Origin: Schizosaccharomyces osmophilus
Taxonomy: Eukaryota; Ascomycota; Schizosaccharomycetes; Schizosaccharomycetales; Schizosaccharomycetaceae
Direction of reading: 5' to 3'
Length of the DNA: 64,000 nucleotides
Assembly (NCBI RefSeq): GCF_027921745.1
Contig: NC_079238.1
Location: forward strand, 2,976,001 to 3,040,000
In this document: positions 43,665-53,796 of the stretch, in pieces
Position numbering within the stretch: the stretch's first letter is position 1
Layout of the letters: each line of letters opens with the position of its first letter
Notes under the pieces: model-generated
Database searches by the model: none
Told to the model about the DNA's origin: nothing
What the model saw: only the letters and a program-made list of their open reading frames with translations
Made by a program: the position numbers and the translations under genes

Positions 43665-44969
43665 TTAGGAACTGTGGTCATTACCATGAGCTAAAGGACC
43701 CTCTTCAGCCCCGTTATCATTATACCGCTGAGTTGCGCTCTGAGCACGATGAGCTTGAGCTTCCGCTTCTCTTTCGGCTGTTTCTCTTTCCTTTCGTTCT
43801 TTCTCCATTTCAGCAATAATAACTTTATCTTCATCACTTGGTTCATATATATGCCAAATAACATAATGAGGTAGACCAACAACAGAAAAGCCCATGCGCT
43901 TAGCCATTTTACCAAATCCCTCAGTTTCAGCATGGCGTTCAAATGAGAAAGCAGGAAAATGACATCCCTCAAAGTAAACCCTTGCCTTAGACATGATCGA
44001 GACACCACCGATACCGTCTAAACTCATTTCAGAATTAGCATCGCCATTAGGATCACGAAGGTATGCCAAATGAGGTCGCCATGTAGCATATTCGGCATAT
44101 CCTTCAACAATGACAGCATCTTCATCAAGAGTTTCGGCTAATTGGAGGGCAGTTTCTGATTCAGACCAAGAATTTAAATCATAAGCTTGTTCAGTGGTAC
44201 CAAACCACTCAGGAAGGGGGCGATATACATTGGGTACAATAACATCTTTATCATGACGCATAAGATCTTCCATAATAGTCTCTGGGGCAGTTTCAACATC
44301 CACATCACGCCAGTAAACCCAAGAGTGATACGGTTTGAGAGCAGCGGACAACAACCAGTTACGCGCACGAGCCATAAGCTTACGTCTAGGACCCTGGGCA
44401 GCAAATCCATGTCGATCACTAAATTCCTGACCAACTAATGCACCAAAGTCCTTTAAATAAATGACCGCACTATTGAAGTGCACTTTTGGATCATCATCTT
44501 TTTGAATAATTTCTAGCTTGGACTTTAAAGAATCATAGGTGTCATCATCAGTATCAGATATTAAGAAGGCCAAATCAACCAAGTGATGAGGATAGCTTAA
44601 TTTGCGCAAATGATCGAAAAAAATAGTCAAATGGTCCCGAGCATTTCTAAGAGGAGCACAAATAAGAATATGCCCGCTTTTAGAGTAATCTCCAGTAAAT
44701 TTTACATTCATTAAGTCACGTAAGTCATACTCCTTGTAATGGTAAGAAGGATCGTCCTTCATCGTATACAAGGAAGAGGGTATTTGCTCGACAGCTGAAA
44801 AGAAAGAGCTGTGGAAAAACATGAAGACAATAAATATTAAGCCGATCACACTGGCAATTCTAGCACCCTTCTGTCGAAACAAGGAACTTCCGTAAGTTTT
44901 GGGGTGAAACCGATTTGATGAGATATTGAAAGGTCCACCATCCCTTCCGAAAAGCTTTTCAGGTTTCAT
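43665..44969 (-). CDS. anp1: Golgi mannosyltransferase complex subunit Anp1 (GT62), 434 aa
   Basis: A single exon. Type II membrane topology: a short cytosolic N-terminus, one transmembrane helix at about residues 37-55 (IASVIGLIFIVFMFFHSSFF), then a luminal GT62 domain. Family signatures: ILICAPLRNARDHL, FLISDTDDDTYDSL, and VYWRDVDVETAPETI with the metal-binding DVD. The C-terminal tail is Glu/Ala/Arg-rich. It belongs to the Anp1/Van1/Mnn9 group that extends the alpha-1,6-mannan backbone of N-glycans. The position matches SPBC1734.04. Confidence 0.94.
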   Translation of the reverse strand: MKPEKLFGRDGGPFNISSNRFHPKTYGSSLFRQKGARIASVIGLIFIVFMFFHSSFFSAVEQIPSSLYTMKDDPSYHYKEYDLRDLMNVKFTGDYSKSGHILICAPLRNARDHLTIFFDHLRKLSYPHHLVDLAFLISDTDDDTYDSLKSKLEIIQKDDDPKVHFNSAVIYLKDFGALVGQEFSDRHGFAAQGPRRKLMARARNWLLSAALKPYHSWVYWRDVDVETAPETIMEDLMRHDKDVIVPNVYRPLPEWFGTTEQAYDLNSWSESETALQLAETLDEDAVIVEGYAEYATWRPHLAYLRDPNGDANSEMSLDGIGGVSIMSKARVYFEGCHFPAFSFERHAETEGFGKMAKRMGFSVVGLPHYVIWHIYEPSDEDKVIIAEMEKERKERETAEREAEAQAHRAQSATQRYNDNGAEEGPLAHGNDHSS

Positions 44970-45686
44970 CTTGGAAGAGATTATCTGAACGGTTCTCAGG
45001 TTGTTCTATTTGGCTGATCTGCCAGAAACTTTGAGAAGTAGGGTTTCGGTGTGGTTGGTAGTGAGAAAGACGCTAGCCACCACTTTCAGCACGAGGCTGG
45101 ATGTGTATAAAAAAAAAAAACAAATAAATTAGAAAATATACAATTTCCTTTTGAATAGTAACAAATTGTAATATTTATTCAAGATTTTGATAATTCCTCG
45201 TGTAACCGACCTTCTACGAAAGCAACCAAAACGAAAGTCTAAAAAGGATAGAAGGATAATGCGGGAGAAAGAACGATAGACAAAGAAATTCTAAAACTGA
45301 AAGGACAAAAATTTTTAGCTTGAAAGTGGAGGAAGTTAATTGATTCAGTGAGCAGTGTGCAAAGAAATAAAGTATATTATGACAATTTGGAAGAGCAGTA
45401 TGATACGAACATTACGTTACTCTCATGTTAGCAGCACATCCAATATAAATCTCTTATAAACAGTGTAATAGAAGTGTCATATAGGAAACGAGCTAACTTT
45501 CCCTTGGCGGTCGGTCTGGCAAGCGTTCAAATCAATTCATTCAATATATAAATCACATTGAACCAATCAACCAAAATTTTTTGATTAGCACTGGATAATG
45601 TAATCCAGGAAAAAATTACAATTAACAGTTATTGATCTAGAAAGACAAGAAAACACTATAGTACCATGGTTAATTTCTCTTCTTTT
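44970..45686. other. Intergenic between fol1 (3' end) and anp1 (start)
   Basis: About 720 bp, both neighbours on the minus strand. An A-rich tract lies at 45110-45120. I saw no RNA gene or ORF of note. Confidence 0.55.
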
Positions 45687-47981
45687 TTATGGAGAAGACA
45701 ACTTGACGGCATTAGCCATGGCTACAACTTTAGACATTTCTTTGACGTCGTGCACTCGAATTATATTTGCACCTTTTAAAACACTAGCTGTCACGGCCGC
45801 AGCGGTCCCCCAAATCCTTTTTTTAGGTTCTACGTCCTGGCTATAATGGCCGGTAAACCCTTTGCGACTTGGACCAGAAAGCCATTGAAGATCCATAAAT
45901 TCAGGATAGTTAGCGAGTTCGTCGAATTTTTTCAATAAATAAGCACTTTGCCCTGCTTTTTTAGCGAAGCCAAATCCAGGATCAAGAATGATGTTATATC
46001 GTGGGATCCCAGCTTTTATAGCAGCATCAACTCTTTCATTTAATTCTTCAAATACCTCTTGAACTATGTCTTTCTCATATATAGAAAGAGAAGTCATAGT
46101 GTGGGGAGTACCTCTTGTATGCATCAAACAAATTGGAACATCGGCTTTTGCAGCAAATGAAAGCATATCAGGACAATTTCTTCCAGAAGACACATCGTTT
46201 ATAATGTTAGCTCCCGCATGGATTGCTTCCTTAGCGACTTCAACTTCAAAAGTATCAATGCTGATTGGAATATCTATGCCTGCATTACGAATTGCACGTA
46301 CTACCGGGACTACCCGATCTATTTCTTCACTTAAGGTAACTGGCGTGGCATGTGGACGTGTTGATTGACCTCCTATATCAATAATAGAAGCGCCGTTTTC
46401 TATCATCCCTTTCACAACCTCAACAACATTAGTCTTTGTAACAGAAGATCCGTCTGAAAATGAGTCCGGTGTTACGTTAATGATACCCATTATAACAGCA
46501 CCTTCCATAATAGAGTTGGTCAAATAAGAGGCGTGAACTCTAACTCCCTGATCTGGTAATTCTTTTAGTTTTTTAAGCAGTAGTTGTTGGGTAGTAGGAT
46601 GTACAAGAGTAGAATCCAGTGCTACCAATGGTCTCAAAACAAATTCTCTTTCCATCATGCCAACGTGAGGTATTGTAAGATCTTCAGACTCATAGATACA
46701 ATCATCATACATCACAATATCAAGGTCTATACACCTTGGTCCTTTATCGATCAATTTGACACGGCCTAGCTCCTTTTCGATGGATTGGCATGCTCGAAGG
46801 AGACACAAAGGTGACAATTTCGTTTCAATCTTACAAACACCGTTCATGAATAGCGACTGGTCCTCGTAGTACATAGGCTTTGTTTCATATAGTGGTGAAA
46901 CATCCAAAATGCTAACATCCTCGTGTTTGGATAGACATTTTAAAGCAGTGGCTATATTTTTTATGCGAGTGCCGATGTTGGATCCAAATGATATGTAAGC
47001 GATTTTTGGTACGCTAGACTCGTACTTGCGAAAGGAATCTTGCAAGAAAGAATTTCTTGAACGAAAGATTTGAACTGCGGGAGCATCCGCAAATGTGATA
47101 GCACTAGGCTTTTCTGCTTTGATATGCACGCAGTCAATAGACAGGCCGAAGCAGAGAAACTTGGAAAGTTTGTGCACCAAAGCCTCGATAGTTAAAAAAC
47201 TAGAAGATTCAACGAAATTTGCAACTTTATGACATAAATCAGAGATCACCAGAGAGTCGAATTCTTTACCATCGCCTACAGTGAAAGCAATGTCTAAACC
47301 TAACCTTTGCTTCTCCTTTCGCTCAAAAGGATTAATACCTATAATCGTTGCAAGCTCTAAATCAAAGATTTGGACTCTGTCTTGTTGATAACGTGTATGC
47401 CTTTCTGCATTATATACTAATCCGCTTCTGGAACGCAGAATTTTCTTGGGTAATCGGATGTTGACAAAAAAGTCGCGAAATTCAAACTGGTTGCGGCAAG
47501 ATAGAGCAATCATGTCAACCATGTTTCGCAAGCCACTGAATTCATTTTTTTCAACTGTTTCCAAGACAAGTTTGGAAGCTATTCCGTAATGGATGGAGTT
47601 TTGCAAGTCATGATTGTCTTCACCATTTAACCGAGTATTAAGGACCATACGTAAATTAATTTCTACTGGCTGCAAGGCTGCACGTCTCCATTGATCTGTG
47701 CCCACTTTTGCATTGGCTCGCAAATTCTGCACAAGTACACTATCGAAATTATCATCAATTTGCTCTTCAGCTTTCCGGGAAAAACTACTTATGTTTGAAG
47801 AAAGCATCTTGGTTGGAAAAGGCCTTTGGTTCCAATACTTGAAATTAGTTAATGGCCTTAACAATCTTGGCGACTGAAGAGTAGGTATTGTTACGCGTCC
47901 CCGTAAGTTCCCTTTCCAGCTTCGTAACAAACGCTTAGGGACTTTCAATAGATTAGTATAAAAATTGAAGCTACCATTCAT
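45687..47981 (-). CDS. fol1: Trifunctional folate enzyme: dihydroneopterin aldolase / HPPK / dihydropteroate synthase, 764 aa
   Basis: A single exon from the ATG at 47981. The first 65 residues are basic and Ser-rich (KVPKRLLRSWKGNLRGRV), a plausible mitochondrial presequence. Two tandem FolB-like aldolase repeats span about 80-310 (FDSVLVQNLRANAKVGTD; VQIFDLELATIIGINPFE). HPPK follows at about 320-470 (IAYISFGSNIGTRIKN, GPRCIDLDIVMYDD). Dihydropteroate synthase takes about 490-760 (MGIINVTPDSFSDG, IDIGGQSTRPHA, NIILDPGFGFAKK). This is the standard fungal FolB-FolK-FolP fusion. It makes dihydropteroate, the sulfonamide-sensitive step. The order matches SPBC1734.03. Confidence 0.95.
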   Translation of the reverse strand: MNGSFNFYTNLLKVPKRLLRSWKGNLRGRVTIPTLQSPRLLRPLTNFKYWNQRPFPTKMLSSNISSFSRKAEEQIDDNFDSVLVQNLRANAKVGTDQWRRAALQPVEINLRMVLNTRLNGEDNHDLQNSIHYGIASKLVLETVEKNEFSGLRNMVDMIALSCRNQFEFRDFFVNIRLPKKILRSRSGLVYNAERHTRYQQDRVQIFDLELATIIGINPFERKEKQRLGLDIAFTVGDGKEFDSLVISDLCHKVANFVESSSFLTIEALVHKLSKFLCFGLSIDCVHIKAEKPSAITFADAPAVQIFRSRNSFLQDSFRKYESSVPKIAYISFGSNIGTRIKNIATALKCLSKHEDVSILDVSPLYETKPMYYEDQSLFMNGVCKIETKLSPLCLLRACQSIEKELGRVKLIDKGPRCIDLDIVMYDDCIYESEDLTIPHVGMMEREFVLRPLVALDSTLVHPTTQQLLLKKLKELPDQGVRVHASYLTNSIMEGAVIMGIINVTPDSFSDGSSVTKTNVVEVVKGMIENGASIIDIGGQSTRPHATPVTLSEEIDRVVPVVRAIRNAGIDIPISIDTFEVEVAKEAIHAGANIINDVSSGRNCPDMLSFAAKADVPICLMHTRGTPHTMTSLSIYEKDIVQEVFEELNERVDAAIKAGIPRYNIILDPGFGFAKKAGQSAYLLKKFDELANYPEFMDLQWLSGPSRKGFTGHYSQDVEPKKRIWGTAAAVTASVLKGANIIRVHDVKEMSKVVAMANAVKLSSP

Positions 47982-48930
47982 GTGACTGTAACTTCAGATG
48001 AACTTTCTCTATTACTGTGCAGTAGTGTATATACGATGCTTGTTACTTTATTCAATTGTTACTCTATCCTTAGTGTTTATAATTCAAAGTTAACACTTGA
48101 GTATTCAGCAATAGAATTAGTTTAAGACTGTTTAGTAAGAAGACCTGTCAAAACAATTTAAAAATAAGCTGTCAAAGACTGAACAATAATACACGGGTGC
48201 GAGTTAGCCATTTGTTCGTTTATTGCTGAGGAATGCCCATGAAATCCATAGGAAATGCTTCATTATTCTATATTCCTTTATATACCCTGCTTATTCTATT
48301 ACCCACACACTCTCATAATCCCAATATAAATTCGTACTTTCAATACTGTCAGGTCACAACAGGCTACAACTTCGTATTAATGTTCTTTAGTATGATGCAA
48401 AAAGCAAAATTACAATAAAGAGTACTTTCTAGTGGCATCTTCGCTGCTTAATCAGAGTAATCTGGAAATAACTATGATTTTACTTGTCCTTCTTCATATT
48501 CCAGCTTTGCTTGTTTCAACTTACATAGTGGCAGTGCGTTCATATGTCGTTTATGAAAATTCAATTGAGCCTTCTAAAATCAAATCAAATTTTAATAACA
48601 AGTCAGTAAATATTGATATAATATCCTTTAAGAACTCCAAATTTAATTCTGAATGCTACAGCAATCTGGAGTAATCATGTCAAGGCACAAAAATCCTTCT
48701 TTCCTGTATGTAAATACAATCCGAAACAGTATACATGTAAGATCAGCAAAAAGAGTCTACGCAAGACGAATTATAGTTCCTAATTAGTTTATGTACTGAA
48801 ATTTTAAAGGCTAAAATAGCAACAGTCTTACATTCTTTTTAGTAACAAGTCTAAAAAATATCGAAAGGCGGTGTTTTCAACCAACTTTACACTCCACTTC
48901 CCTGCTATATAGACCTCACAATTCTTAAGA
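47982..48930. other. Intergenic between divergent fol1 and cdc27, with weak orphan ORFs
   Basis: About 950 bp, AT-rich. Two plus-strand frames, 48233-48418 (signal-peptide-like start) and 48432-48674 (one hydrophobic helix, no ATG at its start), could be fragments of a species-specific gene. I could not join them with good splice sites, so I do not call a gene. Confidence 0.45.
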
Positions 48931-50266
48931 ATGGAGGAATGGAGAAAATATTTAGAAATAAATATCATAAACGAATCATCAGCGGTAAACAATCCTTTTC
49001 CTTAAAGGATAATGGCTTTTTCTAACACAAATAGGTGACGGAGACTGTGCTTAGTTTAGGTCTAAAGATATCTATCCAAGATGCTCAAAGGTAAGATTGA
49101 AATCTATTCCTTACTTCCTAGTCTAATTATTTAGTTATCTGAAAGTATTTTACGATGAAAATGATCAACTTTATCCAGTGTATATTATCCATGGTGTGCC
49201 AAAAGACCTGGGTTCCTTGGTAGATTTGGACAGTGGGTCAGACAGTTTGCCGTCAGATTTTCTTACACAATACGCTCTTGCAACGAAGGCTTCTCTCTTG
49301 GACATTTGCAGTCAATTCGAAGAGGGATACAAGACTCAAATTTATGCTCTATCAGCAAATCCAATCGTCGTAAGTCTTTTCAGAATAAAAGGTTTTCATT
49401 AGCTAATATAGAAGGATTTTGATGAGTTATTGCCCGTCATATACAAATTACGAGGCAAAGATGTTATATACCAAAAAGAGCATTGTGAAAAGTATGGATT
49501 CATACATAATGAAAACTCGAAGGTATGACATTAAAGGTTTTTAAGATAAACTGACTTTTCATTTTAGCCACGAACCTTGAAAACGAAAACGATACCACCC
49601 TCCAATAAAACGCCTCTTCCTACTATTAAGAAAGAACCCGCTGAAGTGGATCCAAAGAAACCAAAGACGTGCTCTTCCAACCTGTTCAGAAATGTGAAAC
49701 CTTCAAATTCGCGGCAGAATTCTACGGCCAGCAAAACGTCGGCGGGATCTGAGAATAAGCCTGTGCCGGCCGGTCCTACAGGAAAATCAGAATTACAGAC
49801 ACATCAGCTTAAAAAGGAGAATGACGACTTAAGAAATATCATGGATATGGACGATGATCATAATTCAATCAACGAAGCAAGAAAATCGGCAATTTCTGTC
49901 GCTGCCAGTCCAGAGGAAGTAACCAGCTTAGATACAGAGTCTAATAAGCCTTCGAATGAAAATTCTACTCCTGAACCCGAAGAAACTATAACTTCAATAG
50001 CCAACGGACGAAAACATGGTAAGCGTAAAGTTACAAAAACGGTCACTACCCATGACGACGAAGGATTCTTAATTACAAAAGAAGAACAGGCTTGGGAATC
50101 ATTCTCTGAGGATGAAAATGAAAATGAAAATGAAAATGAAAAGGCCAAACGGGCTTATCCTCCGAAGGCTAGAGCATCAAATCCCCCTACTCGTAAAAAA
50201 AGTGGACCTCAGCAGGGTGGAAATCGCCAGCAGAAATCTATCATGTCCTTTTTTGGAAAGAAGTAA
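48931..50266 (+). CDS. cdc27: DNA polymerase delta subunit Cdc27 (Pol32 type), five exons, 384 aa
   Basis: Exons are 48931-48984, 49035-49090, 49135-49369, 49412-49522 and 49568-50266. The four introns are 42-50 nt with GTAAAC, GTAAGA, GTAAGT and GTATGA donors. The N-terminal Cdc1-binding domain is strongly conserved with S. pombe (MEEWRKYLEINIINESSA; LYPVYIIHGVP; KYGFIHNENSKPR). The rest is acidic and disordered, includes VTKTVTTHDDEGFLITKEEQ, and ends in the PCNA-binding PIP box QKSIMSFFGKK. A run of Glu-Asn repeats sits near residue 335. It is an essential Pol delta subunit and links the enzyme to PCNA and Pol alpha. Confidence 0.96.
50112..50140 (+). repeat. GAAAAT hexamer repeat in cdc27 (Glu-Asn repeat)
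   Basis: About four to five copies of a GAAAAT unit code alternating Glu-Asn before the PIP-box tail. A similar repeat occurs in the next gene, esf1, at 51050-51075. Confidence 0.75.
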
Positions 50267-50746
50267 GGTAATTATTTATCCTTGCAAATGTCTTATAGGT
50301 AATGAATATAGATTGAGTGAATGAGGATAGAATATAATGAGCAAAGTAAATTTAAATAACTGCTTTCTTGCAATAGAATTGTTATTATTTGGCATCATCT
50401 ACGATTATAATCACAGTCATTAAATTTTATTTTTAGATTGAAACTTTTTCGTTAATAATAAATCTCAATCTTATAGTATAAACATATATTTATAAAATAA
50501 CTTGTATATCGGTTTGCTATTTTCTGTCTTCATTAGGGAGTCAAACACAGCAGCCAGCTTCTTTTGAAAATATTGATTTAAAACAGTTTAACAATACATC
50601 TTATCCTTTAAGAAAGCAATAAGTTATTCAAACAGGGTATTTTACTTTTACGCGAACGTCTTGCGTTTACTGTCCAAAGATTTGTACTTTCACCTATACC
50701 CATACTACACTTAGAAAAACCTACACTCTCGGTGTTAGAGCTAACA
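50267..50746. other. Intergenic between tandem cdc27 and esf1
   Basis: 3' region of cdc27 and promoter of esf1. AT-rich, no other feature seen. Confidence 0.55.
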
Positions 50747-52810
50747 ATGGGGAATCAGAGAAAGCCAATTAACAAAAATCCAAAGGATGAAAAGCATGTT
50801 GTTAATGATCCTCGTTTCCAATCTGTTCATTCCGATCCCAGATTTTCAAAAGTTCGCCGTGGCAATTTGAAAGTCAAAGTCGATGAACGTTTTAAATCAT
50901 TGAAAGACGACAAAGACTTCAAAACTTCTGCTAGCGTAGATAAATATGGAAGAAGGATAAACCAAGATAAATCGACAAAGGAAATTGAAAGACTTTACGA
51001 TGTTGAGGATGAAGATTCCTCCTCTGAAAAATCTGAATCTGGATCAGATGAAGAAAATGAAAATGAAAATGAGGATGAAAAGGAAGCTGACGAAGAAGAA
51101 GAAGGCTCAGTGGAGTCAGAGAGTTCAGACGAAGAAGAAGATGATGAAGAAGAGCCTGTCTTTGATCCAGCTCGCGGTGAGGGTATCGTAGGTGCTTCGG
51201 AAAGTGAAGAGAGTGACGAAGAAAGTGAGAATGAAGTCCAACCGGAAGTTACCGAGCTTGCTGGTTTAGAAAGTGAAGATCGTATTCCTCGTGGAAACGA
51301 AACTAGTAGAATAGCCGTTGTGAATATGGATTGGGATAACATAGAAGCAGTTGATCTTTTTGCGGCTCTTTCTTCTTTCTGTCCCCCATCTGGAAAGTTG
51401 TTGAAAGTTTCTGTTTATCCTAGTGAATTTGGCAAACAACGACTCAGCGTTGAGCATGTCCAAGGACCACCACGTGAAATCTTTGCTCCAAAGAACGACA
51501 GCTCTTCCTCCTCCAACGATCTTCAAGAAGCTCAAGAGTACGGCTTTGATGAGAAGGAAGGATCTGAGTCTGACGACGATCAAGCAGGTTTGATCGAAGA
51601 GGATCTGGGTGCTGAATTTGACATGGTAAAATTACGACAATATCAATTGGAAAGACTTCGCTATTTCTACGCAGTCGTTGAATGCGATAGTGTTCGTACC
51701 GCGAAAACTATTTATGACGCTTGTGATGGCGCTGAATACGAAACCACAGCAAACATATACGACTTGCGCTTTATTCCTGATGGCGTTAGTTTTGAAGAGG
51801 ATGAACCCAGAGAAATATGTACAAAGGTTCCTGAAAATTACGAGCCTCGTGAATTTGTGACGGATGCTCTACAGCACTCGAAGGTAAAGCTTTCCTGGGA
51901 TGCAGATGATCCAAACCGAAAGGATCTAATTAAAAAAGCATTTACATCTCAAGACCTTGAAGATCTGGACTTTAGTGCTTATGTTGCATCTAGCGAATCT
52001 GAGGATGAAGATACTGATGAGTTGCGCTCTCGATACCAGAAATTGCTAAACGGAGATGGAGAAGATGAAGCTGAACGTAACCCATTCGAAGAGCCTGGTA
52101 AGTCTGAAGGCGGAAAGGGCGATATGGAGGTAACATTTACTTCTGGATTGGATGAAACAGAAGATAAAGGGGGTGAAGAAGATGAAACCACTATTGAAAA
52201 ATACAAGCGTAAGGCCGCTGAAAGAAAGCAACGAAGGAAAGAATTGAGAAAAACTAGACAAGAGGAAACAAACGGAGGAAAGGAAGAAGACTTAGGTTTT
52301 AATGACGAATTCTTTCAAGATGGTTCTGTAAAGAACCGTAAGAAGAAAACTACGAAATCGAAAGAAGTTGAAGAAGATCCCAGTGCTGCTACGAAGGAAG
52401 AACTTGAAGCTATTGTGAAAGACGACGCGGATGGTTCGGAGCATCTTGATCACTTTGACATGAAGAGCATCTTGAAAGCCGAAAAAAATAAAAAGGGACG
52501 CAAGCAGAAGAAAAAGGCTGCTGAACTGGAAGGTCTGCAAGAAGGGTTTGATGTTAATGTCTCTGATCCTCGATTTGAAGCGTTGTATTCTAATCACAAC
52601 TTTGCTATGGATCCCACCAATCCTCACTTTAAGAAGACCAAGACAACAGAAAAGATTTTGAACGAAGGATTGAAACGTCGTGAGCACAGCCTGGAACAAG
52701 TTGAAGAAGGAAAGGTTGAGAAAAATGTTAAGAAGCGTGGTCCTGTCAAGCAAGATAAGAACCAGGATCTTAACAGAATCGTGCAATCCATTAAGAGGGC
52801 GAAAAAGTAA
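50747..52810 (+). CDS. esf1: Pre-rRNA processing protein Esf1, 687 aa
   Basis: A single exon; the first in-frame ATG is at 50747 (MGNQRKPINKNPKDEKHVVN). The N-terminus has VHSDPRFSKVRR-type motifs, then a long acidic region (residues about 85-165) with Glu-Asn and Asp-Glu runs. The NUC153-like core holds RIAVVNMDWDNIEAVDLFAA and HVQGPPREIF, and RLRYFYAVVECDSVRTAKTI. The C-terminal signature FDVNVSDPRFEALYSNHNFA is followed by MDPTNPHFKKT. The lysine-rich tail suggests nucleolar location. Esf1 is needed for early 18S rRNA processing in the SSU processome. The position matches SPBC1734.01c. Confidence 0.94.
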   Translation: MGNQRKPINKNPKDEKHVVNDPRFQSVHSDPRFSKVRRGNLKVKVDERFKSLKDDKDFKTSASVDKYGRRINQDKSTKEIERLYDVEDEDSSSEKSESGSDEENENENEDEKEADEEEEGSVESESSDEEEDDEEEPVFDPARGEGIVGASESEESDEESENEVQPEVTELAGLESEDRIPRGNETSRIAVVNMDWDNIEAVDLFAALSSFCPPSGKLLKVSVYPSEFGKQRLSVEHVQGPPREIFAPKNDSSSSSNDLQEAQEYGFDEKEGSESDDDQAGLIEEDLGAEFDMVKLRQYQLERLRYFYAVVECDSVRTAKTIYDACDGAEYETTANIYDLRFIPDGVSFEEDEPREICTKVPENYEPREFVTDALQHSKVKLSWDADDPNRKDLIKKAFTSQDLEDLDFSAYVASSESEDEDTDELRSRYQKLLNGDGEDEAERNPFEEPGKSEGGKGDMEVTFTSGLDETEDKGGEEDETTIEKYKRKAAERKQRRKELRKTRQEETNGGKEEDLGFNDEFFQDGSVKNRKKKTTKSKEVEEDPSAATKEELEAIVKDDADGSEHLDHFDMKSILKAEKNKKGRKQKKKAAELEGLQEGFDVNVSDPRFEALYSNHNFAMDPTNPHFKKTKTTEKILNEGLKRREHSLEQVEEGKVEKNVKKRGPVKQDKNQDLNRIVQSIKRAKK

Positions 52811-53146
52811 AGGATATGGATAACAAGTTTCATTATGATGGTTGGTTTTTTTGGAAAAATAGCATAAAAGTCTGATTTGGGGTTTTGAAGTAAATAGACA
52901 TTTATAATAATATAGGTACATGGTTTATTAAAGGAACAAAAAGTAGGCAAAAGAAAAGGAGATACATGCCTTTTCGTTTTAGTGGTGTGTAGATGTTAGA
53001 AGGGTAAATCAAATTAACGCTCAAGAAACATGCTTTTTCTTTTTGATTCTTGATTCTTGGCAGGAACCATAAGAGTATATAAAATTTTAGTTTCGCGTAC
53101 AAAGAAGAAACGGTTGCTTGCTATTATTGTCAAAAGAGAAGGCTCA
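52811..53146. other. Intergenic between convergent esf1 and cho1
   Basis: 3' regions. An unspliced cho1 frame runs through part of this stretch to 53014, but splicing places the cho1 stop at 53147. Nothing else seen. Confidence 0.55.
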
Positions 53147-53796
53147 TTAATTGGATTTTTTGCCTTGAGTTTGATCGCGAGCTGCGTAAATCTTTGCGGT
53201 AAAAGGTCTATAACGTTAGTATAAGAGTCAATGAATTGGGAAAACCAAAAATGGTGTAAAACGTACTCTTCAAACATTAATGCTAGACGGTAAACAAGGA
53301 AAACTTCCAAAGTCAAAAGGAGACCGGCTGGCTTGCCGTAGCGAAGAGCGGTAGAGAGAAAGCAGATTGTAGAACCATTGTACATTGGATTTTCAGTTAC
53401 ATTGAACGGAAATCCACTAACGCGTGTTGGAAGAAGGAATCCAAAGTAGTCGCCGAGGTAAGTTCCAACAATACCCAACTTGTACATACTCGACAAAACC
53501 AAAAGGCTTCCAATGTAAAACAAAACTTTCGAAACGAATTGAACGAAAGGGTTGAAGAACAAGTCGAAGCCAGGTTGATATCTCAAAGCGTTCTGGAAAA
53601 TCAAATCACGAACAATTCCGCCAACGAAAATGGTTGCAGCCAATGCACGGCAGGCTTTAAGAGAGTTTCCATTTGCAAGGTTTGTTAATGTCTTCTTGTT
53701 GTACTCGGAGCGTGCAGCAATGTTCCAAAGCAAGGGATTCAAGCCGATGGAGATGGCAGCAATAAGCAGAGACTTATTGAATTCAATAAAAGGCAT
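53147..53796 (-). CDS. cho1: Phospholipid N-methyltransferase Cho1 (PEMT class II), two exons, 196 aa
   Basis: Exons are 53796-53267 and 53207-53147; the 59-nt intron has GTACGT, ACTAAC and ATAG. Splicing restores the family C-terminus FEEPFTAKIYAARDQ and stops at 53147. Read without splicing, the frame runs to 260 residues with a nonsense tail, so length alone would mislead. Four transmembrane segments are visible. The PEMT signature NPMYNGSTICFLSTALRYGK and the SAM-contact EEP lie near the end. The enzyme carries out the last methylations from phosphatidylethanolamine to phosphatidylcholine at the ER. Confidence 0.93.

Noticed and set aside
47981-47988. TGTGACTG (HomolD reverse) at the fol1 start
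   Set aside because: It overlaps the fol1 ATG, so it is too close to the start codon to be its core promoter.
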